Below, one piece after another: positions 1 through 12,330 of a stretch of DNA of 64,000 nt. The position numbers were made by a program, and so were the translations under genes. The notes beneath the pieces are model-generated. The model was not told where the DNA came from. It saw only the letters and a list, made by a program, of their open reading frames with translations, and made no database searches. Each line of letters begins with the position of its first letter. Position 1 is the first letter of the stretch. This DNA comes from Nipponacmea schrenckii (Eukaryota; Mollusca; Gastropoda; Lottiidae), in contig JAUJPP010000006.1 of assembly GCA_030562195.1 (NCBI GenBank), positions 1,550,001 through 1,614,000 on the forward strand, given 5' to 3'.

Positions 1-1017
1 AAACCAAGAAATAATTTTCAGTTCACGTAAGGTATTGAATCTCATATATTAAGGCCAAACAGTCTGAAATAAGATACCTGTTCTCTGTATTCCATTCAAA
101 CTAGCTACTAATGGGTACAGATAATTCAGATAGCCCATTGACAAAATCTGATGACCTCGAATAAGTCATCTGTCCAGATTATTTCAGTCGACTAAATAAA
201 TCATCTTTCTTCAATATCATATTCGACTTTCTGTGAGTCGGCATTGAATAACCTGGCTGTAATTTAGATAAAGGACAATAGGTCTTAGAATGAACATAAA
301 ATTTGAAAATCTTAAATTTTGCCAGAAAAGACCTCTATTCATCAGTAAATATGCTTGCTGTCATAAATAACATAAAGATTATCCCAAAAATAATTAATTA
401 TCCACAAAGATTCATTTGATTATTGATAAACAAGGTTTTGTGACTTTTTTTTGTGAGTTTTCCAGATTCTTTATGACACCAGGTAATTTCACTGATGAAT
501 ATACACTCATAATGACCATTTGTAAGTACTTACAAATTTTAAAAACCGTCAGGTTTTTATACAATTTATGGAATAAAATACTGCTTTAGTTTCTATTGTT
601 CTGAATCTGAGCATTAGCTTTAGCTTTTAAGATCTTACAAATGGTCAATTGACTCCATGTAGTGTACAATGCGGGAGAAATTACTAGCTCATGGGCACCA
701 ATCCACGATTACCATTTGCCCTAGCAACTAGACATCTTTTCCACGTAATGCGTGAAACGACGTAAAACTCATCATAGTGCAGGCTTAGCGTACGGATGTT
801 GTTTATCAACAGAGCGAGGGGAGTTTGATATGATTGACAGATGCCTGACCTCAGCCATCATTAGTAGTCATCACTAGATGATCTTGTCTACAACTAGACT
901 AGGATATTCGAGAAAATAGCGATATCATTAATACTTGTAGACAGGATTAAAGGTTAATGAAATAACAGAATCACTGTCACATGATATCCATCAAACTTAT
1001 CTCGGTTATATCACAAT
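1..1017. other. intergenic, no gene seen
   Basis: AT-rich sequence with no recognisable coding exon on either strand. The stretch around 640-780 has faint resemblance to the internal part of the tRNA-derived SINE seen elsewhere in the window (a 'gtgtacaatgcggg' block), but it is too degraded to call. Confidence 0.5.
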
Positions 1018-1029
1018 CAATTATTATTA

Positions 1030-1064
<35 letters not shown>

Positions 1065-1086
1065 TATTATTATTATTATTTTTTTT
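1018..1086. repeat. ATT trinucleotide microsatellite
   Basis: Nearly pure run of ATT/TTA triplets with a few interruptions. It lies just upstream of the block at about 1131-1310 that is duplicated at 11215-11395. Confidence 0.9.
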
Positions 1087-1130
1087 ATTGTTGATTTTAT
1101 TTGTTGTTATTTTTTATTAGTTAAATGAAA

Positions 1131-1310
1131 TATTTATTAAACTAATCAGTAATAGTGTTCACAGCTCTCTGTCAATATTTAAGCTTCAAAATGTGCTTTA
1201 GAACAAGCTTTTATTAAAATGACTCAATATTTTTTAAGACTCTGCGATAAATATAGAAATGGATAGTTAAATCATAGTTTAAGGTATTTTAAACGAATAA
1301 TGAGAATTTC
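1131..1310. repeat. left edge of locus duplication, copy A
   Basis: This block (key words 'actaatcagtaatagtg', 'ttcacagctctctgtcaa', 'gactctgcgata', 'aaggtattttaaacg') recurs almost unchanged at 11215-11395. In both places it is followed by the same 'tatggttggtaggtaaaactg' minisatellite. It marks one edge of the segmental duplication that also carries the PAN gene and its pseudogene. Confidence 0.85.
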
Positions 1311-1439
1311 GTGCATTCTGTACTTCTAAAAGGGAAATATATTCTAACAGACAAGATTAACTCTTGAAAATCTGAGAAGTTCAGGCCTGTATTTTAATAA
1401 ATCGAAAATTGAATCGCAAACGAACAAACAAAAGTATTA

Positions 1440-2672
1440 TGCTTGGTAGGCAAAACTGCGAAACTGTTTTTCGTTGCTACGTAAAACTATCAAATTGTTA
1501 CGGCTGATAGGTAAAACTGTGAAACTGTTTATGGTTGGTAAACTGTGAATCTGTGACACTGTTTATGGTTGGTAGGTAAAACTGTAAAACTGTGAAACTG
1601 TTTATGGTTGGTAGGTAAAACTGTGAAACTGTTTATGGTCGGTAGATAAACTATGAATCTGTGAAACTGTTTATGGTTGGTAGGTAAAACTGTAAAACTG
1701 TGAAACTGTTTATGGTTGGTAGGTAAAACTGTAAAACTGTGAAACTGTTTATGGTTGGTAGGTAAAACTGTGGAACTGTTTATGGTTGGTAGGTAAAACT
1801 GTAAAACTGTGAAACTGTTTATGGTTGGTAGGTAAAACTGTAAAACTGTGAAACTGTTTATAGTTGGTAGGTAAAACTGTGGAACTGTTTATGGTTGGTA
1901 GGTAAAACTGTGAAACTATTAATGGTTGGTAGGTAAAACTGTTGAAATGTTTATGGTTGGTAGGTAAAACTGTGGAAGTGCTTATGGTTGGTAAGTAAAT
2001 TGTGAAACTGTTTATGGTTGGAAGGTAAACTGTGAATCTGTGAAACTGTTTATGGTTGGTAGGTAAAGCTGTAAAACTGTGAAACTGTTTATGGTTGGTA
2101 GGTAAAACTGTGAAACTGTTTATGGTTTGTAGGTAAACTGTGAATCTGTGAAACTGTTTATGGTTGGTAGATGAAATTGTAAATCTGTAAAACTGTTCAT
2201 TGATGGAAGGTAAAACTGTGGAACTGTTTATGGTTGGTAGGTAAAAGTGCGAAACTGTTTATGGTTAGTAGGTAAAACTGTGAAACTGCTGATTGTTGGT
2301 AGGTGAAACTGTAAAACTATTTATGGTTGGTAGGTAAAACTGTAAAACTGTTTATTGTTGGTAGGTAAAACTTTCAATCTGTTTATGGTTGTTGGGTAAA
2401 ACTGTTTATGGTTAGTAGGTAAAACTGTAAAACTGTTTATTGTTCGTAGGTAAAACTGTGGAACTGTTGGAAGGCAAAATCTGTTTATGGTTTCTAGGTG
2501 AAACTGTGAAGCTGCTTATGGATGGTAGATAAACTGTGCATCTGAGAAACTGTTTATGCTTGGTAGGTAAAACTGTAAATCTTTCAAACTTTTTATGGTT
2601 GCTAGGTAGAACTGTTAATCTGTTTATGGTTGCTAGGTAAAACTGTTACGGTTGGTAGGTAATTATTGGAAT
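1440..2672. repeat. 'gtttatggttggtaggtaaaactg' minisatellite, copy A
   Basis: Degenerate tandem array with a basic unit of about 23-31 bp (gaaactg / tttatggttggtaggtaaaactg), with many units of altered length. It lies directly downstream of the last exon of the minus-strand PAN gene, whose stop is at 2690, so it probably falls in its 3' UTR or flank. The same array is present in the duplicated locus at 11396-12330. Confidence 0.9.
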
Positions 2673-2689
2673 CCGTCGAGAAACTATGG

Positions 2690-5600
2690 TCACTGAAATG
2701 ATTGGTACTCGGCCTTTTTCTGACAGTTCTTGTAGATACAGGAAGCTGCTATAAGGATGAGTACTATTGATATTATTACTGATAATATTACTATACATGC
2801 TTTTATTGTAGTAAACAACCAATCCCAGTTACCTGTAGAATCATCATCACCTGAAACAAACAGAGTTATCTTTCTTAAATATACCACTATATAATATATT
2901 CTATAGTTAAACAACCAATCCCAGTTACCTGTAGAATCATCATCACCTGAAACAGAGTTATCTTTCTTAAATATACCACTATATAATATATTCTATAGTT
3001 AAACAACCAATCCCAGTTACCTGTAGAATCATCATCACCTGAAACAAACAGACTTATCTTTCTTAAATATACCACTATATAATATATTCTATAGTTAAAC
3101 AACCAATCCCAGTTACCTGTAGAATTCATCATCACCTGAAACAAACAGACTTATCTTTCTTAAATATACCGCTATATAATATATTCTATAGTTAAACAAC
3201 CAATCCCAGTTACCTGTAGAATCATCATCACCTGAAACAAACAGACTTATCTTTCTTAAATATACCACTATATAATATATTCTATAGTTAAACAACCAAT
3301 CCCAGTTACCTGTAGAATCATCATCACCTGAAACAAACAGAGTTATCTTTCTTAAATATACGCTATATAATATATTCTATAGTTAAACAACCAATCCAAC
3401 TGTTTGGTACCAGTTGGGTAGAATCATCATCACCTGAAACAAACAGAGTTATCTTTCTTAAATATCCGCTATATAATATATTCTATAGTTAAACAACCAA
3501 TCCCAGTTACCTGTAGAATCATCATCACCTGAAACAAACAGACTTATCTTTCTTAAACATTCCGCTATATAATATATTCTATAGTTAAACAACCAATCCC
3601 AGTTACCTGTAGAATTCATCATCACCTGAAACAAACAGAGCTTATCTTTCTTAAATATACCGCTATATAATATATTCTATAGTTAAACAACCAATCCCAG
3701 TTACCTGTAGAATCATCATCACCTGAAACAAACAGAGTTATCTTTCTTAAATATTCCACTATATAATATATTCTATAGTTAAACAACCAATCCCAGTTAC
3801 CTGTAGAATCATCATCACCTGAAACAAACAGAGTTATCTTTCTTAAATATACCGCTATATAATATATTCTATAGTTAAACAACCAATCCCAGTTACCTGT
3901 AGAATCATCATCACCTGAAACAAACAGAGTTATCTTTCTTAAATATATCCACTATATAATATATTCTATAGTTAAACAACCAATCCCAGTTACCTGTAGA
4001 ATCATCATCACCTGAAACAAACAGAGTTATCTTTCTTAAAATATCCACTATATAATATATTCTATAGTTAAACAACCAATCCCAGTTACCTGTAGAATCA
4101 TCATCACCTGAAACAAACAGAGTTATCTTTCTTAAAATCACATATAATATATTCTATAGTTAAACAACCAATCCCAGTTACCTGTAGAATCATCATCACC
4201 TGAAACAAACAGAGTTATCTTTCTTAAACATATCACTATATAATATATTCTATAGTTAAACAACCAATCCCAGTTACCTGTAGAATCATCATCACCTGAA
4301 ACAAACAGAGTTATCTTTCTTAAAATATCACTATATAATATATTCTATAGTTAAACAACCAATCCCAGTTACCTGTAGAATCATCATCACCTGAAACAAA
4401 CAGAGTTATCTTTCTTAAATATACCACTATATAATATATTCTATAGTTAAACAACCAATCCCAGTTACCTGTAGAATCATCATCACCTGAAACAAACAGA
4501 GTTATCTTTCTTAAATATACCACTATATAATATATTCTATAGTTAAACAACCAATCCCAGTTACCTGTAGAATCATCATCACCTGAAACAAACAGAGTTA
4601 TCTTTCTTAAATATACCACTATATAATATATTCTATAGTTAAACAACCAATCCCAGTTACCTGTAGAATCATCATCACCTGAAACAAACAGAGTTATCTT
4701 TCTTAAATATACCACTATATAATATATTCTATAGTTAAACAACCAATCCCAGTTACCTGTAGAATCATCATCACCTGAAACAAACAGAGTTATCTTTCTT
4801 AAATATACCACTATATAATATATTCTATAGTTAAACAACCAATCCCAGTTACCTGTAGAATCATCATCACCTGAAACAAACAGAGTTATCTTTCTTAAAT
4901 ATACCACTATATAATATATTCTATAGTTAAACAACCAATCCCAGTTACCTGTAGAATCATCATCACCTGAAACAAACAGAGTTATCTTTCTTAAATACAC
5001 CACTATATAATATATTCTATAGTTAAACAACCAATCCCAGTTACCTGTAGATTCATCATCACCTGAAACAAACAGAGTTATCTTTCTTAAATATACCACT
5101 ATATAATATATTCTATAGTTAAACAACCAATCCCAGTTACCTGTAGAATCATCATCACCTGAAACAAACAGAGTTATCTTTCTTAAATATACCACTATAT
5201 AATATATTCTATAGTTAAACAACCAATCCCAGTTACCTGTAGAATCATCATCACCTGAAACAAACAGAGTTATCTTTCTTAAATATACCACTATATAATA
5301 TATTCTATAGTTAAACAACCAATCCCAGTTACCTGTAGAATCATCATCACCTGAAACAAACAGAGTTATCTTTCTTAAATACACCACTATATAATATATT
5401 CTATAGTTAAACAAGCCAGATTACTTTTATACTTGCTAAAATTGGCATGGGATCAGTGCATGGGCAGATAGTTGTACTTGATCATGAAATTAAACATGTT
5501 TACTCACTAGAATCGGATTTGGGTTTGATTTTCTTGTTTCCGCAAATACGCCCCAATTCATTATAAATAAATCCAGGACCATCGGTGTAGTGTGTAATAT

Positions 5601-6840
5601 TAGTGTCCAATCGTGTATCGTATAAAAGACACTGGTTTGAAATTGTGTTGAATCGGATTGATTTACATCTCGGTGTTTGAGCGCAAAACCGATTACATTG
5701 CAGAAGATGAAATGCAGTTTTCTCTTTGGCCATTGGTATGGCAGGGTTTTCGGTATTTTCTTTTCCACTCAAATCAATATTCTGCACAAGCCCTGTATAG
5801 CAACTCCTTTTGCCAATTGGTGTAGCTGAATCGGATTCGGGTTTGATATCAATCGAGTTAGGGATGTCGATTTCTTCCTTTTCTGGGCAAATAAAATCCA
5901 TTTCACTATAATAGAATCCAGGACCATCAGTGTAGTGAGTAATATCAGTGTCCACTGGTGTCATGTATAAAAGGCACTGGTGTGTTAAGAAGTTATATCG
6001 GGTTGAGATGCAACTCGGTGTTTTAGTGCAGAACTGAATACAAAGCATAATATCATCTAAAATCCACTCTTCGGTCATTGGTATGGCAGGATTTTGGGTA
6101 TTTTCTATTTCGCTTAAATTAGGTATCGTTTCATAAATCCTAGTGCAACCCACTTCGCCAGTTGGTGTAGTTGAATCGGATTCTGGTTTGATATCAATAG
6201 AGTTAGCAATGTCGATGTCTTCTTTTTCTGGGCAAATAATATCTATTTCATAATACTGAAATCCAAGACCATTATGACCATCAGTGTAGTGTGTAAGATT
6301 AGTGTCCAGTCGTGTATTGTATAGTAGGCACTGGGTTGATAACATGTCGAATCGGATTGAGAAACAATTAGGTGTTTCATCGCAATACCCAAAACATTTT
6401 AAAAGGTCAAATGCAGTGATCTCTTTGACAATATTTTTGACAGGGTTTTTGAGATTCTCTCTTCCGTCCAACTCAGTTCTATGTAGAATCTCCAGAAAGC
6501 AACGTTGTTCGCCAGTTGGTAAAGCTGAACCAACAGAAAACCAAGTCACCAGGATCACGATAGAGCCTGGAAATACACAGAACTCTATTATTTATAGAGT
6601 TTTACATGTGGCTGTATACTAGTATTAGAACAACGACAACCAACAATATGAACAATGTTTTACGTCTGTAGAACACAAGAGGTGAACTAGGGGTGGGGTG
6701 CAGGTCGGGGGTGAGGGTCGGGGTGAGGGTCGGAGTGAGGGTCTGGGGTGAGGGTCTTGGGTGAGCCGTAATAACAATAAAAGCGATGATCTTATAACAT
6801 TTTACTTACCAAACAATTGGAGTTCCATTTTATTATCCAT
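2690..6840 (-). CDS. PAN/Apple-type triple-module single-pass membrane protein (3 exons)
   Basis: Predicted cell-surface protein of 416 residues. Exon 1 is 6810-6840 (MDNKMELQLF plus one base, donor GTAAGT). Exon 2 is 5508-6566 and completes a signal peptide (GSIVILVTWFSVGSA). Exon 3 is 2690-2850. Both introns are phase 1. Exon 2 encodes three homologous modules of about 90 residues, each with the core C-x3-C-x5-C-x11-C-L-L-Y typical of PAN/Apple folds, joined by linkers built on 'IDIKPESDS'. Modules 1 and 3 carry N-L-T and N-I-T glycosylation sequons. Exon 3 starts GDDDSTGNWDW, then a hydrophobic helix (ACIVILSVIISIVLILIAAS) and a tail ending AEYQSFQ, which holds a YxxF sorting-type motif. 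Seen: frames, splice phases and cysteine pattern. Inferred: membrane topology. Ligand and function are unknown; PAN modules bind protein or carbohydrate in other families. Intron 2 is almost entirely a tandem array of its own acceptor. Confidence 0.85.
2820..5414 (-). repeat. 96-bp tandem array of a 3' splice acceptor plus exon start
   Basis: About 27 copies of a 96-bp unit fill intron 2 of the PAN gene. Read on the minus strand, each unit holds 'ctctgtttgtttcag', then GTGATGATGATTCTACAG, then GTAACTGGGATTGG and TTGTTT. These are the real acceptor and the first 38 bases of exon 3, followed by about 58 bases of AT-rich spacer. The copy at about 2850 is the one continuous with the transmembrane exon. 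Copies from about 4320 to 5414 are nearly identical and indel-free. Copies nearer exon 3 carry small indels and a longer insertion near 3405-3420. Because 96 is divisible by three the frame stays open through the distal half. Confidence 0.92.
5508..6566 (-). CDS. exon 2 of the triple-PAN gene
   Basis: Single 1059-nt exon, phase 1 to phase 1. The acceptor on the minus strand is TGTGTATTTCCAG, and the donor is TCTA followed by GTGAGT. It carries the second half of the signal peptide and all three PAN modules: roughly C20-C107, C138-C226 and C255-C341 of the mature reading, counted by eye. The three modules are more alike to each other than to the single modules of the two plus-strand paralogues, so they look like an internal triplication. 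The flanking phase-1 introns suit whole-region shuffling. Confidence 0.85.
6661..6770 (+). repeat. G-rich minisatellite in intron 1
   Basis: Runs of GGG and GGGG spaced by short TGA/GTC words ('gggtgagggtcgg' type units), G-rich on the plus strand. It lies in intron 1 of the PAN gene, about 40 bases from exon 1. The same tract is present and longer in the duplicated locus at 12730-12925. It fits a G-quadruplex-prone pattern (four or more G-runs with short loops); no function is shown. Confidence 0.8.
6810..6840 (-). CDS. exon 1 of the triple-PAN gene
   Basis: The ATG is at 6838-6840, read on the minus strand as MDNKMELQLF plus the first base of a Gly codon, followed by GTAAGTAA. The start was chosen because the phase-1 junction joins to the hydrophobic start of exon 2 to make a standard signal peptide. 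The second Met (MELQLF) is an alternative start. An identical exon exists at 12978-13008 in the duplicated locus. Confidence 0.75.
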
Positions 6841-7109
6841 CTCTTTAGAATTTTAGTTTCAAACTAAATATATTCTATTATCTGAGGTTAATAAAACTAA
6901 GATTTGGATCATTACACTATAATTAACTTCTATCAATATTGTAACATTTGTTATGATTAATGTTAAAGAGATGAGGTGTTCTAGTCGTTTGATGTTTAAT
7001 CAGTGACACTGATAGCTTCCATTTGTACCATTCCAAGTTTCAGTCCAGACTGTGGTTCTTGTAATTGTAGAAAGTGTCAGGAATATAACCTAGTTGTCAC
7101 TGGGACGAT

Positions 7110-8040
7110 TAGTAACACTTTCTGTCCGTGATCTGATTCTTTAAATTGTATTTCTTGTGATGGTATGTTGTTGATGTTTAATTAAACGATTGGCTTCACA
7201 CAAGTTAATTAATTTATAATAATAACCATGTTTATATCTAGGACAGTTAGATAAATGTATTTCGGTAATCAAACTGTCCAAATAATAATAACTAGAGCCA
7301 CAGAGCGAGACCATTCTAAGTGGCAAATAGTAAGAGACTCTAGGTGAATTAGATCACGTGCCAGAGCACTAAAAAGCTATGAAAATTGTTTTATCTGGAA
7401 GGTTGTGAAACCGGAAGTACAACTCGTACGTCACATATGACATGTGCCAGACCAACCTCAATTTTGTGTCATATGATTAATCACATGTAAAATGTCTACT
7501 TATGTCCGAAATATGAAATTTATATATGAAATAGATCACAAGATATACATATAACAATTTAAAAACACGCTAAAATATAAAACCTGAAAATACAAATATA
7601 TATATTCTAAACCCTGTAACTTTTTATTTACAAAAGAAATAAGGTTTCTGCGTGTAAGTCTTTTTTTTTAACAATTACTTCCTATAGACGTTATGCGAAT
7701 GTGCCACACCCAAAAAGTCGCATTATTGAGTCAAAAACTAACATAAAAAATATCAAAATCTGTGAATTTTGGTCAAAATAAATAAATTTTCGTGTTTTAA
7801 AAGTTTTGAACAGCTTTCTGGTTTGAAATTATTGCTAGATTTGTGAAATTGAAAATCTATAGAAAATTTCAGCTTCTAGAGCTATTTTCATCTTTTTAGA
7901 CACTTCTGGCTTTGCAAAAAATGTTAAAATTTATATTTATTAGAAACCTCCCCGCTACAGACCAATCTCTCCTGTATCAAGCTTCCCCTTGACATTAAAT
8001 GTCGTCACTATTATAATTATTTAATTGATTCCATATTAAA
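7110..8040. other. intergenic, no gene seen
   Basis: AT-rich sequence upstream (in the minus-strand sense) of the PAN gene. The first part, to about 7150, still matches the duplicated block near 13380; the rest is unique in this window. The open frame at 7141-7326 has no recognisable domain. Confidence 0.5.
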
Positions 8041-10765
8041 TTGTATACCATTGTACTGTACTGATATAAATTGTATAATATTGTACTGTATTGATATAAA
8101 TTGTATATTATTGTACTGTACTGATATAAATTGTATACCATTGTACTGTACTGATATAAATTGTATATTATTGTACTGTACTGATATAAATTGTATATTA
8201 TTGTACTGTATTGATATAAATTGTATATTATTGTACTGTACTGATATAAATTGTATATATTATTGTTTTTGTACTGATATTAAATAGTATATTATTGTAC
8301 TGTACTGATATAAATTGTATACCATTGTACTGTACTGATATAAATTGTATATATTGTACTGTACTGATATAAATTGTATATTATTGTACTGTACTGATAT
8401 AAATTGTATATTATTGTACTGTACTGATATAAATTGTATATTATTGTACTGTACTGATATAAATTGTATATTATTGTACTGTTATTGATAATTTTTGTAC
8501 TGTATAAAATTTTTATTGTACTGTACTGATATAATTGTATATTATTGTACTGTATTGATATAAATTGTATATTATTGTACTGTACTGATATAAACTGTAT
8601 ATTATTGTACTGTACTGATATAAATTGTATATTATTGTACTTTACTGATATAAACTGTATATTATTGTACTGTACTGATATAAATTGTATATTATTATAC
8701 TGTACTGATATAAACTTGTATATTATTGTACTTTACTGATATAAATAGTATATTATTGTACTGTACTGATATAAACTTTTATATTATTGTACTTTTACTG
8801 ATATAAATTGTATATTATTGTACTGTACTTTATATAAACTTTTATATTATTGTACTGTACTGATATAAATTGTATATTATTGTACTGTCTGATATAAATT
8901 GTATATTATTGTACTTTTACTGATATAAATTGTATATTATTGTACTGTACTGATATAAACTTTTATTTTTTCATTGTACTATATCAATATATCCATTGTA
9001 CTGTACTGATATAGATTGTATATTATTGTATTGTACTGATATCAATAGTATACTATTGTACTGTACTGATATAAACTTTTATATTATTGTACTGTACTGA
9101 TATAAATTGTTTTACAATTGTACTGTACTGATATAAATTGTATTTTTATTGTACTTTTACTGATATAAATAGTATATTATTGTACTGTACTGATATAAAC
9201 TTTTATATTATTGTACTGTACTGATATAAATTGTATATTATTGTACTGTACTGATATAAACTTGTATATTATTGTACTGTACTGATATCAATTGTATATT
9301 ATTGTACTGTACTGATATAAATTGTATATTATTGTACTGTACTGATATAATTGTATATTATTGTACTGTACTGACATAAATTGTATATTATTGTACTGTA
9401 CTGATATAAATTGTATATATTGTACTGTACTGATATAAATTGTATATTATTGTATTGTACTGATATCAATAGTATACTATTGTACTGTACTGATATAAGA
9501 TTGTATATTATTGTACTGTACTGATATAAACTGTATATTATTGCATTGTACTGATATAATTGTATATTATTGTACTGTACTGATATAAACTGTATATTAT
9601 TGTACTGTACTGATATAAATTGTATATTATTGTACTGTACTGATATAAACTGTATATTATTGCTGTACTGATATCAATTGTATATTATTGTACTGTCTGA
9701 TATAAACTGTATTTTATTGCATTGTACTGATATCAATAGTATACTCATTGTACTGTACTGATATAAACCTGTATTTATTGCATTGTACTGATATCAATAG
9801 TATACCATTGTACTGTACGATATAAATTTATCAATTGTATGTACTGATATAATTGTATATTATTGTACTGTACTGATATAAATTGTATATTATTGTACTG
9901 TACTGATATAAATGTATATTATTGTACTGTACTGATATAAACTGTATTTTATTGCATTGTACTGATATCAATAGTATACCATTGTACTGTACTGATATAA
10001 ATTGTATATTATTGTATTGTACTGATATAAATGTATATTATTGTACTGTACTGATATAAATTGTATATTATTGCATTGTACTGATATAAATTGTATATTA
10101 TTGTACTGTACTGATATAAATTGTATATTATTGTACTGTACTGATATAAATTGTATATTATTGTACTGTACTGATATAAATTGTATATTATTGTACTGTA
10201 CTGATATAAATTGTATATTATTGTACTGTACTGATATAGATTGTATATTATTGTACTGTACTGATATAAATTGTATATTATTGTACTGTACTGATATAAA
10301 TTGTATATTATTGTACTGTACTGATATAAATTGTATACCATTGTACTGTACTGATATAAATTGTATAATATTGTACTGTACTGATATAAATTTTATATTA
10401 TTGTACTGTATTGATATAAATTATATTTTATTGTACTGTACTGATATAAATTGTATATTATTGTACTGTATTGATATAAATTGTATATTATTGTACTGTA
10501 CTGATATGAATTGTATATTATTGTACTGTTCTGATATAAACTGTATATTTTTGATTGTACTGATATAATTGTATATTATTGTACTGTATGAATAAATTGT
10601 ATAATTGTACTGTACTGATATAAATTGTATATTATTGTACTGTACTGATATAAATTGTATATTATTGTACTGTACTGATATAAATTGTATATTATTGTAC
10701 TGTACTGATATAAATTGTATATTATTATACTGTACTGATATAAACTGTATATTATGTAAAATTAA
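8041..10765. repeat. 30-bp satellite array
   Basis: About 90 copies of a 30-bp unit built on 'ttgtactgtactgatata' plus 'aattgtatatta'. It lies between the two copies of the duplicated PAN locus. Because the unit is a multiple of three it yields long repetitive open frames on both strands (Y-C-T-D-I-N-C-I-L-L on plus); these are artefacts of the period. Several units vary by 1-4 bases, and the block at 10070-10340 is the most homogeneous. Confidence 0.95.
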
Positions 10766-10834
10766 TATCTATATGAATTATGTTTACAATGTGCTGTATA
10801 AACAAGTTAATAAAGATTATTATAAGGAGAGGAT

Positions 10835-10995
10835 TCAACTTTGAACTCTGTTTATGTCAAAGAACCCTCGACAGCTGGAAATCACAAGAGAGAACGACAA
10901 TGCCACTGACATCCAAACTTTTCCGCCAAATTTATCGTATTACACGTCATCATTGAATAAGTTGGAGGTAAAACTCCATTCATTTCATCTCATTC
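10835..10995 (+). mobile_element. degraded tRNA-SINE, 5'-truncated
   Basis: Matches the 3' part of the SINE seen whole at 41020-41368: a 'ccctcgacagctggaaatc' block, then a degraded middle, then 'aggtaaaactcc' followed by attcatttcatctcat. Plus orientation; the head with the pol III boxes is missing. Confidence 0.6.
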
Positions 10996-11214
10996 TCCCA
11001 GAAAGATATTTTGTACCTGGACTGGTGTATTAATTGATATACTACAGCTCCAAACGGAAATTTGAGATTGGAGATTAAATTCGTTTGACAATGTAAAAAA
11101 TATGAACCTCGCTTATTTTCATATTATCGTAATACAACTTAAGCTGACACTAAAAACTGTTTAAAATGACCTTCATTCAATACATCTATGATCGCTGTTG
11201 ACCATTAAAACTAG

Positions 11215-11395
11215 AATTTTATTTAAACTAATCAGTAATAGTGTTCACAGCTCTCTGTCAAAATGTAAGCCTTCAAATCTATGTGCTTTTAAAAAAAGCT
11301 TTTATTAAAATGACTCAATATTTCTTGAGACTCTGCGATACATATAGAAATGGATAGTAATATCATAGTTTAAGGTATTTTAAACGAATAATGAT
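11215..11395. repeat. left edge of locus duplication, copy B
   Basis: Second copy of the block at 1131-1310, in the same orientation and with only scattered differences, again leading into the 23-bp minisatellite. Confidence 0.85.
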
Positions 11396-12330
11396 ATGGT
11401 TGGTAGGTAAAACTGTTTATGGTTGGTAGGTAAAACTGTTTATGGTTGGTAGGTAAAACTGTTTATGGTTGGTAGGTAAAACTGTTTATGGTTGGTAGGT
11501 AAAACTGTTTATGGTTGGTAGGTAAAACTGTTTATGGTTGGTAGGTAAAACTGTTTATGGTTGGTAGGTAAAACTGTTTATGGTTGGTAGGAAAAACTAT
11601 GAAACTGCATATGGTTGATAGGTAAAACTGTTTATGGTTGGTAGGTAAAACTGTTTATGGTTGGTAGGAAAAACTGTAATAAAACTGTTTTGGTTGGTAG
11701 GTAAACACTGTTTATGGTTGAAGGAAAAATAAGAATTATGTTTATGGTAAAACTGTTTATTTAGGTAAAACTGTTTATGGTTGGTAGGAAAAACTGTTTA
11801 TGGTTGTAGGAAAAACTTGAATTATGGTTGATAGGTAAAACTGTTTATGGTTGGTAGGTAAAACTGTTTATGGTTGGTAGGTAAAACTGTTTATGGTTGG
11901 TAGGAAAAATTATGAAACTGTTTATGGTTGTAGGTAAAACTGTTTTACTGTTTATGGTAAAACAGGGAAATTTTTTTAGGTTGAAAAGGGAAATTCAAGG
12001 GAAACGTTTATGGGTTTGGGGGCAAAACTTTAGGTTGGCAGAAAAACTGGCTGTTTAATTTGGGAGAAACTGGAATCTGCTTAGGTTGATATAAATTTTC
12101 TGGTATAGGTAAACTGTTTTAGTTGGTAGGTAAACAACCTCCGTTACTTTTGGGAGGAAAATTCAACCCGAAAAACAGGTATTTTTCGTTAAAAGTCATT
12201 ATGTTGGTATGTGCCCTTTTCTGGAGAAATACTGTTAAAGGTTGATAATACATTTTAAAAGACTTTTTTTGGTTAGAATAACAACTGCAATGGTTGTATA
12301 AAACGTTTAGTTGGTTAAAACTTTAAACTT
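11396..12330. repeat. 23-bp minisatellite, copy B, with a disordered right half
   Basis: The left half (11396-11930) is a clean array of 'tttatggttggtaggtaaaactg'. The right half (about 11935-12330) is a patchwork of broken units, homopolymer-like changes and non-repeat words. That could be real decay or low consensus quality of a long-read assembly. Confidence 0.8.

Noticed and set aside
4320..5414. 364-codon open frame on the minus strand as a stand-alone gene
   Set aside because: It is the open translation of the 96-bp array and begins in repeat spacer. It is only meaningful as possible read-through or alternative exons of the triple-PAN gene.
8041..10765. Long repetitive open frames on both strands (Y-C-T-D-I-N-C-I-L-L and Y-N-L-Y-Q-Y-S-T-I-I)
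   Set aside because: A 30-bp period divisible by three without stops gives these automatically; overlap on both strands and unit-length changes argue against a protein.
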